Assembly (NCBI GenBank): GCA_002794775.1
Contig: NBAY01000035.1
Coordinates: 419,898 to 483,897 of the forward strand
DNA from: Porodaedalea pini
Lineage: Eukaryota; Basidiomycota; Agaricomycetes; Hymenochaetales; Hymenochaetaceae
Reading direction: 5' to 3'
Length of the DNA stretch: 64,000 nt
Below are positions 39,695-52,263 of this stretch, in pieces. The position numbers and the translations under genes were made by a program. The notes below the pieces were generated by a model, which saw only the letters and a program-made list of their open reading frames with translations, ran no database searches and was not told the origin of the DNA. The stretch's first letter is position 1. Each line of letters opens with the position of its first letter.

Positions 39695-42600
39695 CTAAAG
39701 GTAATACGATGGAGGTAAATCAGATAGAAGAGGCATGCTGTCAGGCGGCCGACGGAAAGAGAAATATGCAAATTTTAAAAGAAGAAGAAAATTATTTGGG
39801 CGAAACCATTCGGAAAAGGATAACAGTAAAGATCGTTGACGAAAAAGGCCATTGCGGACTTGGGCGAAATAAGGACAACAATTAAGAGAATGACGGACAT
39901 CATGTTTGGTGCACAGTTGGTCCGGACAACACGGGAGGAGGTTTCGGTCATGCAAATCGAGCGCGTTCAGCATGAGGCTGGCGGCGTGTGAAAGAATGGA
40001 GCGGTGTATCATCTTCCTTGGGGAAAGCTTCAGAAATGCGTGAAGGGATCGAGTTGGGTGAAGGATGAACGATGACGGCTCAAGAATAGAGCGGTGTCCT
40101 CGCAAATTAACGATTTTGGCTTTCCACTCTCGAAGGAGGTCGAGATGTACTTGCGCCTTCAGGTTGGGGAGTGAGTCCGGAATGGTCTCACGATGAGGTT
40201 TGGATGCAGCATCTTTCGCCAGCTTGTCAGCTTTCAAATTGCCCAGGACTCCACAATGGGATGGGAGCCACTGGATCGTGATGTGAGAGGCCTGATGGTG
40301 GAGGGCCAGAAAGATTCCGCATAGGCGACGGAAGGTGATTATGAAGTCTGCATGGCGAGCATCATCTGAGAAGATGAGCTGGACGCAATTAAGTGAATTG
40401 GAGACGATATGTATGTGGACGGGCGTGAAGCATTTTGAGAGGAGGGATGATATGCGGCGCATGGCTGCGATGAGCGCTTCCTGCTCTTCAAACAAAATGT
40501 TTGAACGAGAGTGCGCTGCTGAAGAAAAGACAGCGAGTTCCTGCTGATTGTGCATGATGACAAATCCGTGGCCGCCGTTGTGGTAACCGTTGGCATCAGG
40601 TATGATGGAGCCATCTGTGAAGATAAAATATTGGTAGGGAGGAGGGTGTAAGAAAAAGGAATTGAAAGTACGAATAGCAAGGGGCCGATGTGCTAATGAA
40701 GGAATAGGGGTCATAGTGAGACGCAAATGAATTGGAGTAAAAGTAGGGAAAGAAGAAACTTTGGGGATCTGAACGTCAGGAAGAAGTGATGACATTAGAT
40801 ATTGATTTGGGACAGGAACATTCTTTGAATGGGCGAAGTAGGACAAGAGAAATCGCTGAGAAAGTGACCGGATAAAAAGGGGAAGAGGAGGGCAAGATAG
40901 AAAGGATTCCGCCACGGACGGGTGAATACTGGAATGAAATATAGAATGAAAAAAGCGATCTCGTGTTTTTTGAAGAATGGAGGAGATAAAAGGAGACTCT
41001 GGAAAGAGAACGGCACCGTAGATGGAGACAGAACGGATTAAACCAAAATAAAGAAGGCGAGCATATTGAAAGTACGTGCCATTAGACTGATTGAAAAGAA
41101 AATGGCGCTGGTGGAGGGTGGAAAGGGCTTTGTTCGCCCGCAATTTGAAATGGAGTTTAGGTGAGAGGTCGTAAGAAAAAATGACCCCTAACCACGTAAG
41201 GTGACGTAAAGGGCGAATAACATGGTTGTTGGGTAAAGACAGGGCTGCGCTAGCAGATGAAGGAGAGTCTGTCAAGAAGAAGCGGAAAGTATAATCAGCA
41301 ACAGGGCGGTAAGGGATGATGTGGAGAAGTTCGATGGCGTTGGGGTCAATAGATAGGCCTATAGATTGAAATTGAAGAGAGAGGAATTGGAATTGGTTGC
41401 GAAGGCGCGCTACATTGGTGCGAACGCTAAGTGATCGCGCATAAAGAAGGTGGTCGTCCATGTATGCCAGTAAAGGCCGATGAGAACCAAAGCGAGTGTT
41501 GTAAGCAGTGATAACATCAGCTGCCGCGAAGACAGAAATAAGAGGGGACAGCGGGGACCCTTGGGGGACGCCGCGATTGGGTTTGATAAAAGGAGTGGAA
41601 AAGAAGTTGTTGAAATGAAAAGAGATTGGACGGTTTTGAAGCCAGGATGACAGAACGTGAATAATGTTAGGGTGAACATTCGAACGAATAAGTTTGGAAA
41701 GAAGACGATCATGAGAGATATTGTCAAAAAAACCTTGAATGTCCACGGTGAGGATAGAAGTGATGAGGTATCGATATCGGTAGTGTATGGGTCTGAGGCA
41801 GTCGCCGCCACTATGAATGAAAGGTTGGTTAAGGATAGTGGAAAGTAATTCGTAACATGCAGTGAGAGAAGACCGGTGTTTTTGGCACCCATGTTGGGCA
41901 TCGGGAAGGAGGTTATTAAGTTCGAAAAAGGGTTGAAGAAAGTTAAAAAGAATGTGTTCGAAAAGTTTGCCTATAGTGTCCACCAGGGTAATAGGTCTGT
42001 ATGCCCTAGGGACTGTAAAGTCGGTCCGCTTGGGCTTGGGAATGAACGTGATGAGAGAGGTTTTAAAAGAAAGCGGAAAATGACCCAATTTCAAACACAG
42101 AGAGAAAAGGTCCACAAAAAACTGCCCTTGATGCTCGATTAGGAGCTCCAGGTGTTTATACAAGATGTGGCTGTTGCCAGGGCTCGTTTCGTGATCGATA
42201 CCATGAAGTGCGGCGTGAATGTCGCTCATTTCAAGGGGGCAAAAGTCACGAATGGCGGGGAGGGGTATGGCCTCCGATGCGGACGTTAGTGATGGGAAGA
42301 ACGTCTCACGAAAGAGGGTTGATTTGTCGGATTCGGTCGTGGTGAATAACCCATTCGACATACGAAGTGCGCCAATGGGGGCGCGGCGGCGAGCCGTTCC
42401 CAAATGCTGATTACGCCGCGTGGAGCGCGTGTCAGATTGTTGAAGGCGAGAGCCAAAGAAAGCGTTTTTGGCCCGGGAGATTTCGATGTCGAGAAGTTTT
42501 TTAGAGACCAGGTTGGGGTTACGACAATGATCGCGATAAAGTCTCGAGCACGCTTCGGACCACCAGTTGTTGGGGCCAAAGTACGTGCGGGCTTTTCGTT

Positions 42601-43522
42601 TCTGAAGAAAAAAGGTAGCGAAATCGGATATAGATGAGTTAAGCAAAAGAAGAAGGTCGTCCAGCACCTTAGGAGAATCAATCCCTGCTAATGAAAAGGG
42701 GAATGAGCGAGAATCGCAGAATTCCCCAATAAAAGTGGGTAAATCGCGAGAGCGGATGGAGCGAAGGGGGTGTTGAGGGGCAGCCGACACGATATTAACG
42801 TCAAAAGAAAAGCGCAGAGGAAGATGGTCAGAAGAAAGATCCAAAGACGGGTCCGAGACAGAAATATGTTCTAAAAGAGCAGGAGCAAAGTCATCCGAAG
42901 CGATGACAAGGTCAATGATAGACCTATTTCCAGAAGTACGGTTAAAGTAGGTGTGCTGGCCATGAGGGTTGCAAACGATTAAATCGTTCTCGTTGATCCA
43001 GTCAACGAGAGCCAAAGACTGCGAAAAGTATGAAGATTGGGCTGGGAAAGACCAGAGTTCGGAGTGTCGATTAAAATCTCCAGTGAAGATGTTAGATGGG
43101 GTGTCGAGTGGAGGAAAAGGATTCTCAAACTCGTGTAAGGATGGGGAGTTGTAAACGTTCCAAAGCAATAATGGGGGTAACTCCCCCCGAGAAATTGAAA
43201 CGACCGTAATGTTTGAAGACGAAAAGGGAAGAGCATATAGAGAAACGCGGTGAATAATACGGGGGTGAACGAGGGTGCAACACCTGGGTTTATCAGAGGA
43301 AGAGGGGCGGAATGCGGTATAAGGAGCGAAATTGCGAATATTGAAAACTCACGAACCAGACAAAGAAGATTTAGAGGGGACGATAGAACGAATTATGGGG
43401 ATCTCTTGGAAACAAATAATATCAGGGGAGACATGAGTGGAAGAAAAGGAACGTAAAAGAAAATCAAACGTAGGCTCTGAATTCCGAATATTGAGAGAAA
43501 AAACAGAAATTGTGTCTGTCAT
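39695..43522 (-). pseudogene. LINE copy 2 ORF2, one nonsense codon
   Basis: Starts MTDTISVFSLNIRNSEPTFD. One in-frame TGA at 43351-43349 (SGS-TGA where copy 3 has Arg, so CGA to TGA). Otherwise open for about 1275 codons: endonuclease (DIICFQEIPI, FTGDFNRHSE, SSDHLPLRFSF), RT (DIQGFFDNIS, GVPQGSPLSPL, AYMDDHLL), RNase H (FTDGSIIPDANG, EEQEALIAA) and a C-terminal CCPDQLCTKHDVRHSLNCC motif. The RNase H catalytic SDS of copies 1 and 3 reads SNS here (VSNSLNCV), a second likely defect. It could be rescued only by readthrough. Confidence 0.88.
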
Positions 43523-43527
43523 AGAAA

Positions 43528-45762
43528 TTAGAATGGAGAACGATAGTTTCGGCGAGCTGGACACTCCGAAGATCTGGCGCTGTGGTTGCCCTGGCAATTG
43601 ATGCACAGAGCGAAGTGCTCGCATTGAAGGTTGTTGGATGCAGTGCAAGGGGCGCATTTGGCTACGTGCACGGCAGTGCAATGGGGTTCGGAGCAGATTG
43701 CGCATCGTGCGACTGATCGGCATTTAGCAGCGGGATGGCCCAGGCGGTGGCAGTTGTCACACTGGTTAATGACAGGGCGTGCTTTCATTTCTTCAAGGCG
43801 TTGGATGACTCCAAACACAGGGACGGAGCGGTTATTATGGAGGAAGAAATGATCGAAACATAGGCGTGAGTCGTCTTTGAGGATGACCGACACATTGCAA
43901 TAGTCGCGTTGATTTAAGTGTTCGATTGAGGACATAAAGCGAGGGGGAAACATGAATTCGTGGCCCTCGAACTGCGGTAACGAGGATATCTCGTCAATGA
44001 GGTCTTTTTCAGAGTAAATCAGACTGGTGTCCTTGTCGTAGACCGGGACCCCCGGGATAACCATCTTGAATTGCGGAGAGGGCGTAAAAGCCTTGGCACC
44101 GCTGATGTTGATGATTCGATTAAGCTGGGTAACAAGCGAACTGTGTTGAGTGTCGAAATCGGAACGAATGTTAGTAAATGCGATCAAGAGGTTGCTGTTC
44201 GTGGTATATTCCACATTCAGGATAACCAGATGTTTAAAAAGCGGATTGCCCTTGAGGCCTGCACGGACTGCATTTTTAACAGATAAAGGGGACGGGCGAA
44301 CAGCCAAGTCTCCCAGAAGTGAAAAGAAAATTCGTCGGACGTTCCGAACACGGGTGTTGACCGATCCGTTAGACCGGTTGATGGGAACTGTAGAGACTTC
44401 CCCTTGGGGGTTCTGTTCAGTTATGCGAACTACCTTGGTAGGGATAGATTTGGGTTTCTTTTGTGCCGCTTTGGCATAAGATACTGTTGTGAACCCCTCC
44501 TGGTCGGTACCGACAGATGCGATGGGTGGGTAGTGCACTTGGGTTTGAGAACCTCGAGGGGCGTTATGCTCCGAATGAGCGTAGCCGTCAGGCGCGATAA
44601 TGACGCCCTCTGTAGTCATGCGATAGCCCGAGCCTGGAACTTGGGTCTTGGCGATGGCCGCAGCGTACTCGGTTTTACCGTTCTTAGGGACCGGGATGCG
44701 TTGTTTAATGATCAGGGCTGGGGGAGGGAACCTAGGGTCATGGGCGAAGCGAGCCCCAAGGGGGTCTGGTAGAATTTTCTGCTGTTTATTGTGATTAGCG
44801 TTAGTAGAAACGACCGGGTGAACGGTGGGAACAGGGCCATCTGAAAGTTGTTTTTCGATTTTGTTGGTTTTTTCCGAAATGGATGAAACAACCGCAGAGA
44901 GATGCTGAATGGATCGGGACATTGAGTGCATGGTATCCGTGATTTCCTGATTGCGGATGGTCTGACTGTTAGTATAGATATTTTCAAACACGTGTTTAAA
45001 CGAAGGGGAATGAATACGGAAGGTTGAATGGAAAGCCTCCAGACTTTTGTTGGCTGAATTAGAAAGGCTGGTCTCATCGTCCAAACTGTTTGACTTGTTT
45101 ATCCAGGACACAAGGTTGGATCCGATATTAGCGAGGATGGCCCCGGCGCGAGCCGGATCGTTGAACCAGGGCTCGTCGGATGACCACGTCGGTTGCGAAA
45201 TGAGCGTGTTAATGGTGTTGATGGTTTCTTTGGTGAGATCGGCAAAGGATAGGTTGACCTTCTCGGCGATGGCCGGATCAGTCATTTCATCGATATCGTC
45301 CATAACGTTGTCGACCTGAGGGGCCTGACTAGGATGCTCATCCGGAATGTACAAGTCGTCGTCCATGGCGTCGTCGTCAATTCGAGCGGGGGGCGGGATG
45401 GCCAAATGTTCTTCTTCTGAGTTCGAGCGCTTAAGGGTGTTCTGCGATTGGATATCCGGGGTAGGGGGGAGGTCCCCTTGTTTGCGGAGTTTGGCGGCAT
45501 GTTCGTCCGCCTCGACATCAGGAGACCAATTAGCACGATTTGCTTGTACTGTGGCGCATACATTGTCATTGTGGTTGTAGGTCTTGTCGCGACCACAAGT
45601 GACGCATAGTTTGGCGGTCCCGCTAACACACTGGCGACTGTGATAGGGGAGATCCTGTTTACACTCCTCACACTTGGTGGGGTCCTTGGGATTGACAAGG
45701 GAATGGAAAGACTTTGTCTTGTTAAGAGAAGCTTTAGCCCTGGTCAACATCTTGTTGTCCAT
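43528..45762 (-). CDS. LINE copy 2 ORF1
   Basis: 744 aa from the ATG at 45762 (MDNKMLTRAKASLNKTKS), chosen because copy 3 starts at the same place and the 5' UTR matches up to it. The frame is also open further upstream to 45873, but that runs into host DNA across the element boundary. N-terminal Cys/His cluster (KCEECKQDLPYHSRQC, LCVTCGRDKTYNHNDNVC) and C-terminal knuckles (CDNCHRLGHPAAKC, CAICSEPHCTAVHVAKC) as in the other copies. The stop TAA is 5 nt before the ORF2 ATG. Confidence 0.9.
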   Translation of the reverse strand: MDNKMLTRAKASLNKTKSFHSLVNPKDPTKCEECKQDLPYHSRQCVSGTAKLCVTCGRDKTYNHNDNVCATVQANRANWSPDVEADEHAAKLRKQGDLPPTPDIQSQNTLKRSNSEEEHLAIPPPARIDDDAMDDDLYIPDEHPSQAPQVDNVMDDIDEMTDPAIAEKVNLSFADLTKETINTINTLISQPTWSSDEPWFNDPARAGAILANIGSNLVSWINKSNSLDDETSLSNSANKSLEAFHSTFRIHSPSFKHVFENIYTNSQTIRNQEITDTMHSMSRSIQHLSAVVSSISEKTNKIEKQLSDGPVPTVHPVVSTNANHNKQQKILPDPLGARFAHDPRFPPPALIIKQRIPVPKNGKTEYAAAIAKTQVPGSGYRMTTEGVIIAPDGYAHSEHNAPRGSQTQVHYPPIASVGTDQEGFTTVSYAKAAQKKPKSIPTKVVRITEQNPQGEVSTVPINRSNGSVNTRVRNVRRIFFSLLGDLAVRPSPLSVKNAVRAGLKGNPLFKHLVILNVEYTTNSNLLIAFTNIRSDFDTQHSSLVTQLNRIINISGAKAFTPSPQFKMVIPGVPVYDKDTSLIYSEKDLIDEISSLPQFEGHEFMFPPRFMSSIEHLNQRDYCNVSVILKDDSRLCFDHFFLHNNRSVPVFGVIQRLEEMKARPVINQCDNCHRLGHPAAKCRSVARCAICSEPHCTAVHVAKCAPCTASNNLQCEHFALCINCQGNHSARSSECPARRNYRSPF

Positions 45763-45836
45763 AGCAGAGGAGAGAGAAATAACGAGTTGACTGCAAGTTT
45801 CCCACGATCCAGATGGTGATGGTAGGAGATCAAGAA

Positions 45837-45847
45837 GTGCACCGTGC
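45837..45847 (-). repeat. 5'-side target duplication of LINE 2
   Basis: gtgcaccgtgc on the plus strand. Host sequence resumes at 45848 (agccagacg). Confidence 0.95.
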
Positions 45848-46710
45848 AGCCAGACGCTGCCAACACTTGTCACAGCCTACTGCAAGTGTTCTGGCGCCTC
45901 GAACAGCACAGAATTCCCTCGAATGCACCCTCTTCTCCGCTTCTCGCTGGTAATCACGACTCGTTTGCATTTCTGTGTAGTATAGGCCAGGGCTTTTTGA
46001 CAATCGCAGCACTACTTTGTTTTCTCGAGCCACCATCGGTGTCTAAGAAAGACCAGCCTAAGTGAGTCCATATTCAGCTCGAATGGAGAAACTTTTCTGA
46101 TACGAAACACTTCTTATATAGTCTATTGGCTTCATCCAGTACTGGGACGTACGTACGTTCATTCTTCCTTCGACAGAGTCGCAGTCCGAAGCTGCGACAT
46201 TGAGAAATTCAGCGAAAGGAGTGGCATTGTATGTCCTCACCCTCCACAAGAGCAGCCTTTCTCTTACTTTGCAATTGCGACTGAACAGTTTTTGCGGTGC
46301 AAGTTCGCGAGGTCGACCCAGCATAGGGATACTCGAGGTGGAGCATCGTGTGGATACAGTAGCCCAGCTAATAATGTCAGATCGTGAGTCGTCGCACCCG
46401 TGAAGCCTTCTTTTTCTGATCTTACACTAAGAATAAAGCTTCGTCACCTAAGTAAGATACTTTGCATCTATGTAATCTGTGCATCCTGCTCATAACAAGG
46501 TCAGTATGGTGAAAGATGAGATGCAGTGGAGTAAATGGAAGGTTAATCAGTGTATAACTGAACATACTGCAAGATGGACGGACAGAGACTTCTTCAGCCT
46601 CATGAGTGCCGTTAGGTTCCCACAGTGCATAAAAAGCCCAGAGGTATGCGATTTACACCTAGCCAAGATATTTGCTTATCTTTCGTTAGGTTATTAACCA
46701 CTTTAAGGAG
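45848..46710. other. Host segment right of the paired LINE insertion, no gene supported
   Basis: About 0.86 kb with short open stretches only. An upstream exon of the next gene could lie here (for example 46479-46697), but no splice pattern convinced me. Confidence 0.4.
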
Positions 46711-47910
46711 ATGGACTACCCTGCATTTGAGCCGTGGGCTTTGAAGCAGCCGACTGAGCAGGAGGATCCGTTTCGACTTGGTATTTGTGCTCATGTTTTA
46801 GCCTCTGACTGGAAGTCACACGTAAACGCAACGTCACGACAACATATGGAGACTGGGCGACGGAAAGGCGTCGATAGTCTGATTGAGCGGTGCGCACTCT
46901 GTTTGATGTTTGATCGCATGTCGCTGAAACATAACAGAGCATTCGATCTACAACTGAAGGGAGCACATCAGTATTGGTACGTCAACTCCCAGATTTTTCT
47001 AAGTGTTTCCTATCCTTACTCTCACCTCACCTTTACAGCATGAAGGCTCATCTAGTTCTCCCCTGTTCTGATACATCTCCCGATCCGTACGACACGATAG
47101 CCGATGCGATTACGATAATACCCATTTCATTGGATTATTTACATGACGTCTTGCGAGTCTACTCATGGTCATCGCTTGCGGATGCCTTCATATATCATCC
47201 CATCTCGTTCGCATTTGAAGCGAAGTTTGCGGCATTGGCTATTCGACAACTCACTTTATGTCTTGCCACCGCTCAGCATCATCGACGCGCTCTAGGTTTG
47301 CCAGATGCTCCTGTATTCGGAGCAACTCTGAACTCCAGCGTGTTTGAGCTCTATGTCAGTGTTTGGAGCAACAACAGTATAGTGAGTCTTTTGTATTTGC
47401 GAATAGCAGCTAGAGCGATTGAAGTCGGGCAAGGAAATATTTCCTACGGGCTACGAATGGAATTTTAATCGTGCGGAAGAATTCGTGTCGTGCTATCTCC
47501 ATCTCTGCACCCTCGCGAGGCATATTATCGAGCTTCATAAGGAGATGATCGAGAAGTCAAGGAATGGCATGGCGGAGAAGCAGATGATCGCAGCCCAATC
47601 GCCCTGGCGACATGACAGTCGACCCCCCAAAGAAAGCTCTGCCAAAAAGCGGAAGGTCATCTCTGGTTCACATGAACATTGCGACGCAACTCTCGTCGAC
47701 GTACAATTTGTAATCGATCAAGTTGTGGACGGAAATGTTGCACCATTCACGCCTTTCCCTCTGACAAAAGTCAATCTTTGGGCACTCGAGGAGCTTGAGG
47801 AGTTCTACAATCCCTCGCCTTCCCCGATGGAGAAGATAAAGAAATGGGTGGCCGAGGTTGCGGCGTCGGAACGCATGTCCAAACGTGCGCAGGATACGCT
47901 TAGGACCTGA
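46711..47910 (+). CDS. Hypothetical protein, three exons
   Basis: Proposed exons are 46711-46976, 47039-47354 and 47410-47910. Introns of 62 and 55 nt have gtacgt...ttacag and gtcagt...agcag ends, and all phases agree, giving 360 aa. I do not recognise the family. The N-terminal two thirds look alpha-helical (ERCALCLMFDRMSLKHNRAF, FEAKFAALAIRQLTLCLATA). The last third is charged and contains a possible nuclear localisation motif (KESSAKKRKVI), followed by VDVQFVIDQVVDGNV and a Lys-rich end. No signal peptide or membrane segment is seen. The second donor could instead be gtgagt 28 nt before the acceptor, but that intron would be too short. Confidence 0.6.
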
Positions 47911-49080
47911 AGGCAAAAGTAGGCGATGTCATAGTGTTGAAGCACGATGACACGTCCGAAATACGCAGGGAAGTCAGCTTCGGCCAGGACGACATGGCAA
48001 AATAGATAATTGACTAGATAACTGATTCCCCATGTAATTGGCAGATATGACAAGATTATAAGTTGGGGCACGAAAAGCAGAAGGCCGACTTTACAAAATG
48101 GCACTCATTCTCTATGTAATTGGCTAGTAGATGCACTGAGGCGGCTCGCAATGAAAGGGGTAATCACTTACAAGAATGATGAATTTCAGATGTGAATCCT
48201 CGATTTTTTCATGTATGTAACATCAATGGCGACCTCTACTAAACCAGAGAAACAGTTGATTTTGAGCAGCAGGACATTCTGACCTTGAGACGAAGGAAAT
48301 ATTTGAAAGGCGTTTATGATCATCATATCTACTTGGGAAGAATAGAGGGATGCCAAAGAACACATTAGTTTGCAATGCCCTTATATGTAGGGGACAATTA
48401 CAAAATCAAAAGATGCTGCTTTAAAGGGATTGCAGAAGCTTGCAGGGAAGTTTTCGCCAGTCTTCCATGAAAAGTAACCATATGCACAACTATCGAGTAC
48501 ATAATGAAGCCGCGAAAGTTATTTAGTGCCGAAAAGTTATGTAGTATTCAGAGAGATAAAAGTACTTCTATTCTTGCTGAGAGGGAGTCCGCGTCAACGC
48601 TTGAGTCATGTGACAAGAGCGCGTCGCGTCGGGCATCTAAAGCGGAGTTTCATTTGTAGATGAACTCATCGATACGTATATATACTTGAACTCCACGCAG
48701 AGGAGCATCCTGAATACATGTTTATACCCATGTACCTACTATGATTCAATCGGGCGGCTTAAATAACAGAGCTATTTTGTCGACACTTTGTTAGATATGC
48801 AGTACACTGGCCACACGACATCCGTTTCGTCAAAACCTATTACTACATGTTTGAGGAGCAAAAACCAGGGCAAAAGGTGTAGTACATGCCATGAACAGTA
48901 TACAAGAACGTCATCTGAGTCATCATTAGCAATACATGTGTGGAGTTGAATGTTAATCGATGTAGAAGTGCAGAGGTGGCGGTACAACGAAAGCCTCGTC
49001 AGGCAGCCCTCGCCGCAATATACATGTTGAAATGCAATATGCGTATGGTATAATAATAAATCTTCCAGAACATATGACGC
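47911..49080. other. Intergenic region with the inverted shared repeat
   Basis: No gene supported. 48775-48905 is related in inverted orientation to 30655-30785. From about 48917 the sequence also resembles the 3' flanks of the other two Kha1 copies (near 31260 and 53360). Confidence 0.5.
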
Positions 49081-52000
49081 TCACGTCTCCATAGCTGTAC
49101 GATTCGTCGCCTGCATGACTACAAGCCCCGCATCGCAGCCAGCAACGACAAGTGCCGTCGCAACGTCCCCAATGGTCTTTCGCACCTCACCGCCGACCGC
49201 CCCGTGCACTTCGACAAACCCCTTCAGCTCCGCTTGATGATCCTCAACCGCCATGCGCCGCGAGCGCCCGAGAATAACGATTAGGCGCTGTCCGTGCGCA
49301 GCTGCGTGGCCCAATTGTGAAGAGACCTCGTCGATGACCGCACGTAATGGTGCGGAAGAGCGGTGCTCTCTGAAGGACACACGCGTCAGCGCATCGGTGA
49401 CGCGCGGTGGATGGTTCTCATCAATGGAAAGTGAAGCATAACGCGCCCAAATGATGTTGTCTGCGGTCTCAGACTGTAGACGCGTTTGGGTCGTGAAATT
49501 ACCGTAGACGGTATCCGGAAAGCCGGTCATCTACCAGGACAACTATCAAGATCATATCCTCTTGATAGAGAAAAAATGAGTAACTCACGGATCCGACAGT
49601 GATACCGTTTGCTCTGATGTTTGCAGCAGCCTCAGGCTCATCCTCACCAATCGTATGTGCGGCATCGGGCCTCTCCAAAGATGCTGAGTCGAAGTCCGAC
49701 TCCGACTTCGTCACCCGCACCACCGTCGCCGTAATCTTCCGATTCGCGCAAAGCTGCACGACAAACTCCAGAGCAAGGCGATCATCAGGTCCGCCGAAAA
49801 ACGGCAGCAGGATATGCTGCTTGCTGCCGTACCGATTCTGCGCCGACGTGTCGCTCCCGACGGACAGCGTGCGATCGACGTAGAGCGCGACGTCAGTTTG
49901 GCACTGCGCGAAGACTGAACGGATGAACTGCGAGTGCACGACGGACGTAGACTTGTCGACTGATTGCGTGCGGAAAAGCATATCAAAGGGATTTGGGAAG
50001 GGCGTCATGGGTGCGGCAGGTGTATGGGGCGCGTCGGGGCTGTTCGCGATGGGCACAGATGGCGGAAGCCAAGGAACCAGCACGAGTTGTGATGCATTAT
50101 CCCGCGCGCGGTCCGCTACGCGGGAGGCAAGGTCGCCGAAGGTAACGACGGAAAGAGAGGAAGAGATTGAGAGGCCGTTCAGGTCGCCGAACGTCTTGAA
50201 CACATTGAGTAGAGGATCAGTATGGATGAGTTGGTCAGCCGCCGAGGATCTCATGACAGCAGAAGTACGATCCGAAAGCTCGATGAGACGGAGAGCATCA
50301 ACAACTACATTAGACTTCGACGAAGGTCCATTGGAGTGTGAACTGTCGGAGGAATGCGTGCTTCTCTTCTTCAACTCCTCGTCTGTCTCTTTCTCGGAGA
50401 CTTCAGATGGAGGATGTATTAGCTGCGTGAGCGCCATCATGCCGGGCAGATGTTCAAGTTTGTCGAGAACGACAGTAAAGCGCGTCTTCCACGCCTGATC
50501 GCCTTCCTCAGTCAATCTCTTCATGTTCCCCTTCTCTTCCTCCGTCTTCTGGTAATCGGGACCTGTTTCGGTGGCCCGAGTCCTCTTACCCGGTGGGTAC
50601 AGAACAAGGACCACAGGTGTAGTCAGGCAGGTCAAGGTGAGCGCCTCGAAGACGAACATCGAGAAAACACGCTATTAAGTGGCATCGTAAATCATTGTCC
50701 TTTAAAAAAAAGAGCATTAAGTTTGGAATTTACCGGAGTAAGAACATTAGCAGACAGTCCGACATTAAGGACGATAAGCTCCACAAGTCTGCGAAAGGAT
50801 CAAGTATGAGTAGCCAGTCAAAACATCTCATTTGAAAACAACGTACCCCTTGCAACTCATGAGAGAACCAATTGTACTCGCCTCTCGCCACTTGAACCCA
50901 CAAATCCGAGCTGCAACAGAGCATCCAGCGAACTTGCCAAAGTACGCGAGACAACAGATAGCGATCGTGAATCCCCAAGTGATACCATCGTTCAGCAGAC
51001 CCAAGTTCGTCGAAAGTCCAGATATGGTGAAATACTGGTAAGGAATAGTCAGCCGAAGACGTTTTTACGAGAGTTGGGTTACGTACTAGTGGCAGAAAAA
51101 TAATGGTGACCATATCTTCGAGTTTCTCAGTCAGCGCGATTGCTAGTCCGCCTTCGCGTGGGACGACCAACCCGGCCACGAAGCCGCCTGAAATGGAAGT
51201 GTCAGAAGAAGTGATGATTACTGGTACGGACAGTCGCACCGAAGATAGCGTGGACACCAATAATATCGGTGAAGAAGGCCGATGCAAAGGTCATGAGAAT
51301 CGCAGCAGTCATGAAAGTCATCGTGGGCCCGTTCTCAATCGACCCCGTGTGCTGCGCGAGCCATTTGAATGCGCGCTTCACTGGAATGAGCAGGAAGAGC
51401 GTCCATGCCACTGCTGTAAGAAGGATCCATAGTGCACTAAGGCCTGAGGTGGCGTTCACTAGAGCAATGGAGAGAGCGAGTAGAGTCCAGCCAATGATAT
51501 CATTTCCGATACCAGCTGACAGAACGACGATACCGACGGTCGTGTCAACGAGCTTCAGCTCCGTCAAAATACGACAAAGAACAGGGAATGCAGTGATTGA
51601 GAACGCGACACCGGTGAAAAGCATGAAATGCGTGTAGGACGTGTTCGCCGGGTCGATGTACCTATTGTAGATCGGCACCGCGAGTGCCGCGCCGAGTCCA
51701 AATGGCAGGACCATCCCGGCCAGTGCAATTGGCATTGAAAAGCGTGCATTCTTCTTGATAACAGCAGTCTCGATCTCGAGTCCGACGAGAAAGAGGAAGA
51801 GTACAAGACCGATATTCGCGACGAGCGAGAGGTACGGCAACGACTCGGATGGGAAGATGTGTGCTGTGAACCCTGGGATGCGTCCGAAGGCGGTAGGGCC
51901 GAGCAGGATTCCGCCGAGGACCTCTGCGATGACCCTTGGCTCCCTTATGCGCTTGAGTCCGACGCTGAGCAGCTGGGCCGTCATGATGATAATGCCTGTT

Positions 52001-52263
52001 GTCAGCTGTCAACAAATGTTGCTCATCACCGTCGCGCCAGCCGCCGACACTCACCGACTTGGATGATCCATAACCGAAGGGGATCAGAAGTAGTGAACTG
52101 GGTTGGGTCCTTCCCGCTCAATAAGCCTCCCTATTAGTACGATTAGACTATCTGCCTCCGTGCCAGATCCGAGGCGCCGCACCTGTTCCGTCGCCGCCCT
52201 GCGATGAAGCCGCGACGTTGCGCTTGCAAGACTGACGAGAGACCTCGAGAACTCTCCCGACAT
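49081..52263 (-). CDS. KHA1: Kha1-type K+(Na+)/H+ antiporter, paralogue A
   Basis: CPA2-family monovalent cation/H+ exchanger, expected in an endomembrane such as Golgi. Exons by eye (minus strand): 52263-52183, 52130-52055, 51995-51228, 51187-51087, 51034-50847, 50788-50734, 50671-49589, 49530-49081. Phases agree and give 933 aa. After a short N-terminus (MSGEFSRSLVSL) comes DPLRLWIIQV and a transmembrane exchanger domain with REPRVIAEVLGGILLGPTAF, FLFLVGLEIE, GVAFSITAFPVLCRILTELK, the GNDIIGWTLLAL ion-site motif and GLVVPREGGLAIALTEKLED. The second half is a cytosolic regulatory region with HILLPFFGGPDDRLALEF and LGRSRRMAVEDHQAELKGF, as in fungal Kha1 and plant CHX proteins. Intron 3 is short (40 nt). 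Its 5' side faces an SSH4-like pseudogene 225 bp away. It is tandem with paralogue B. Confidence 0.9.

Larger units (their letters stand above)
39554..45836 (-). mobile_element. LINE copy 2, full length, opposite orientation to copy 1
   Basis: A 6283-bp minus-strand element of the same family with a 74-nt 5' UTR (CTACCATCACCATC ... ATCGTGGGAAA), ORF1, ORF2 and a 3' end ATTATAAA. It is closer in sequence to copy 3 than to copy 1. Exact 11-bp target duplications lie at both ends. It lies tail to tail with copy 1 at the same original CACGTG. Confidence 0.94.

Noticed and set aside
49923..50498. 191-codon plus-strand frame antisense to antiporter A
   Set aside because: It mirrors the long cytosolic exon. 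A similar mirror exists in paralogue B only because the sense sequence is conserved.
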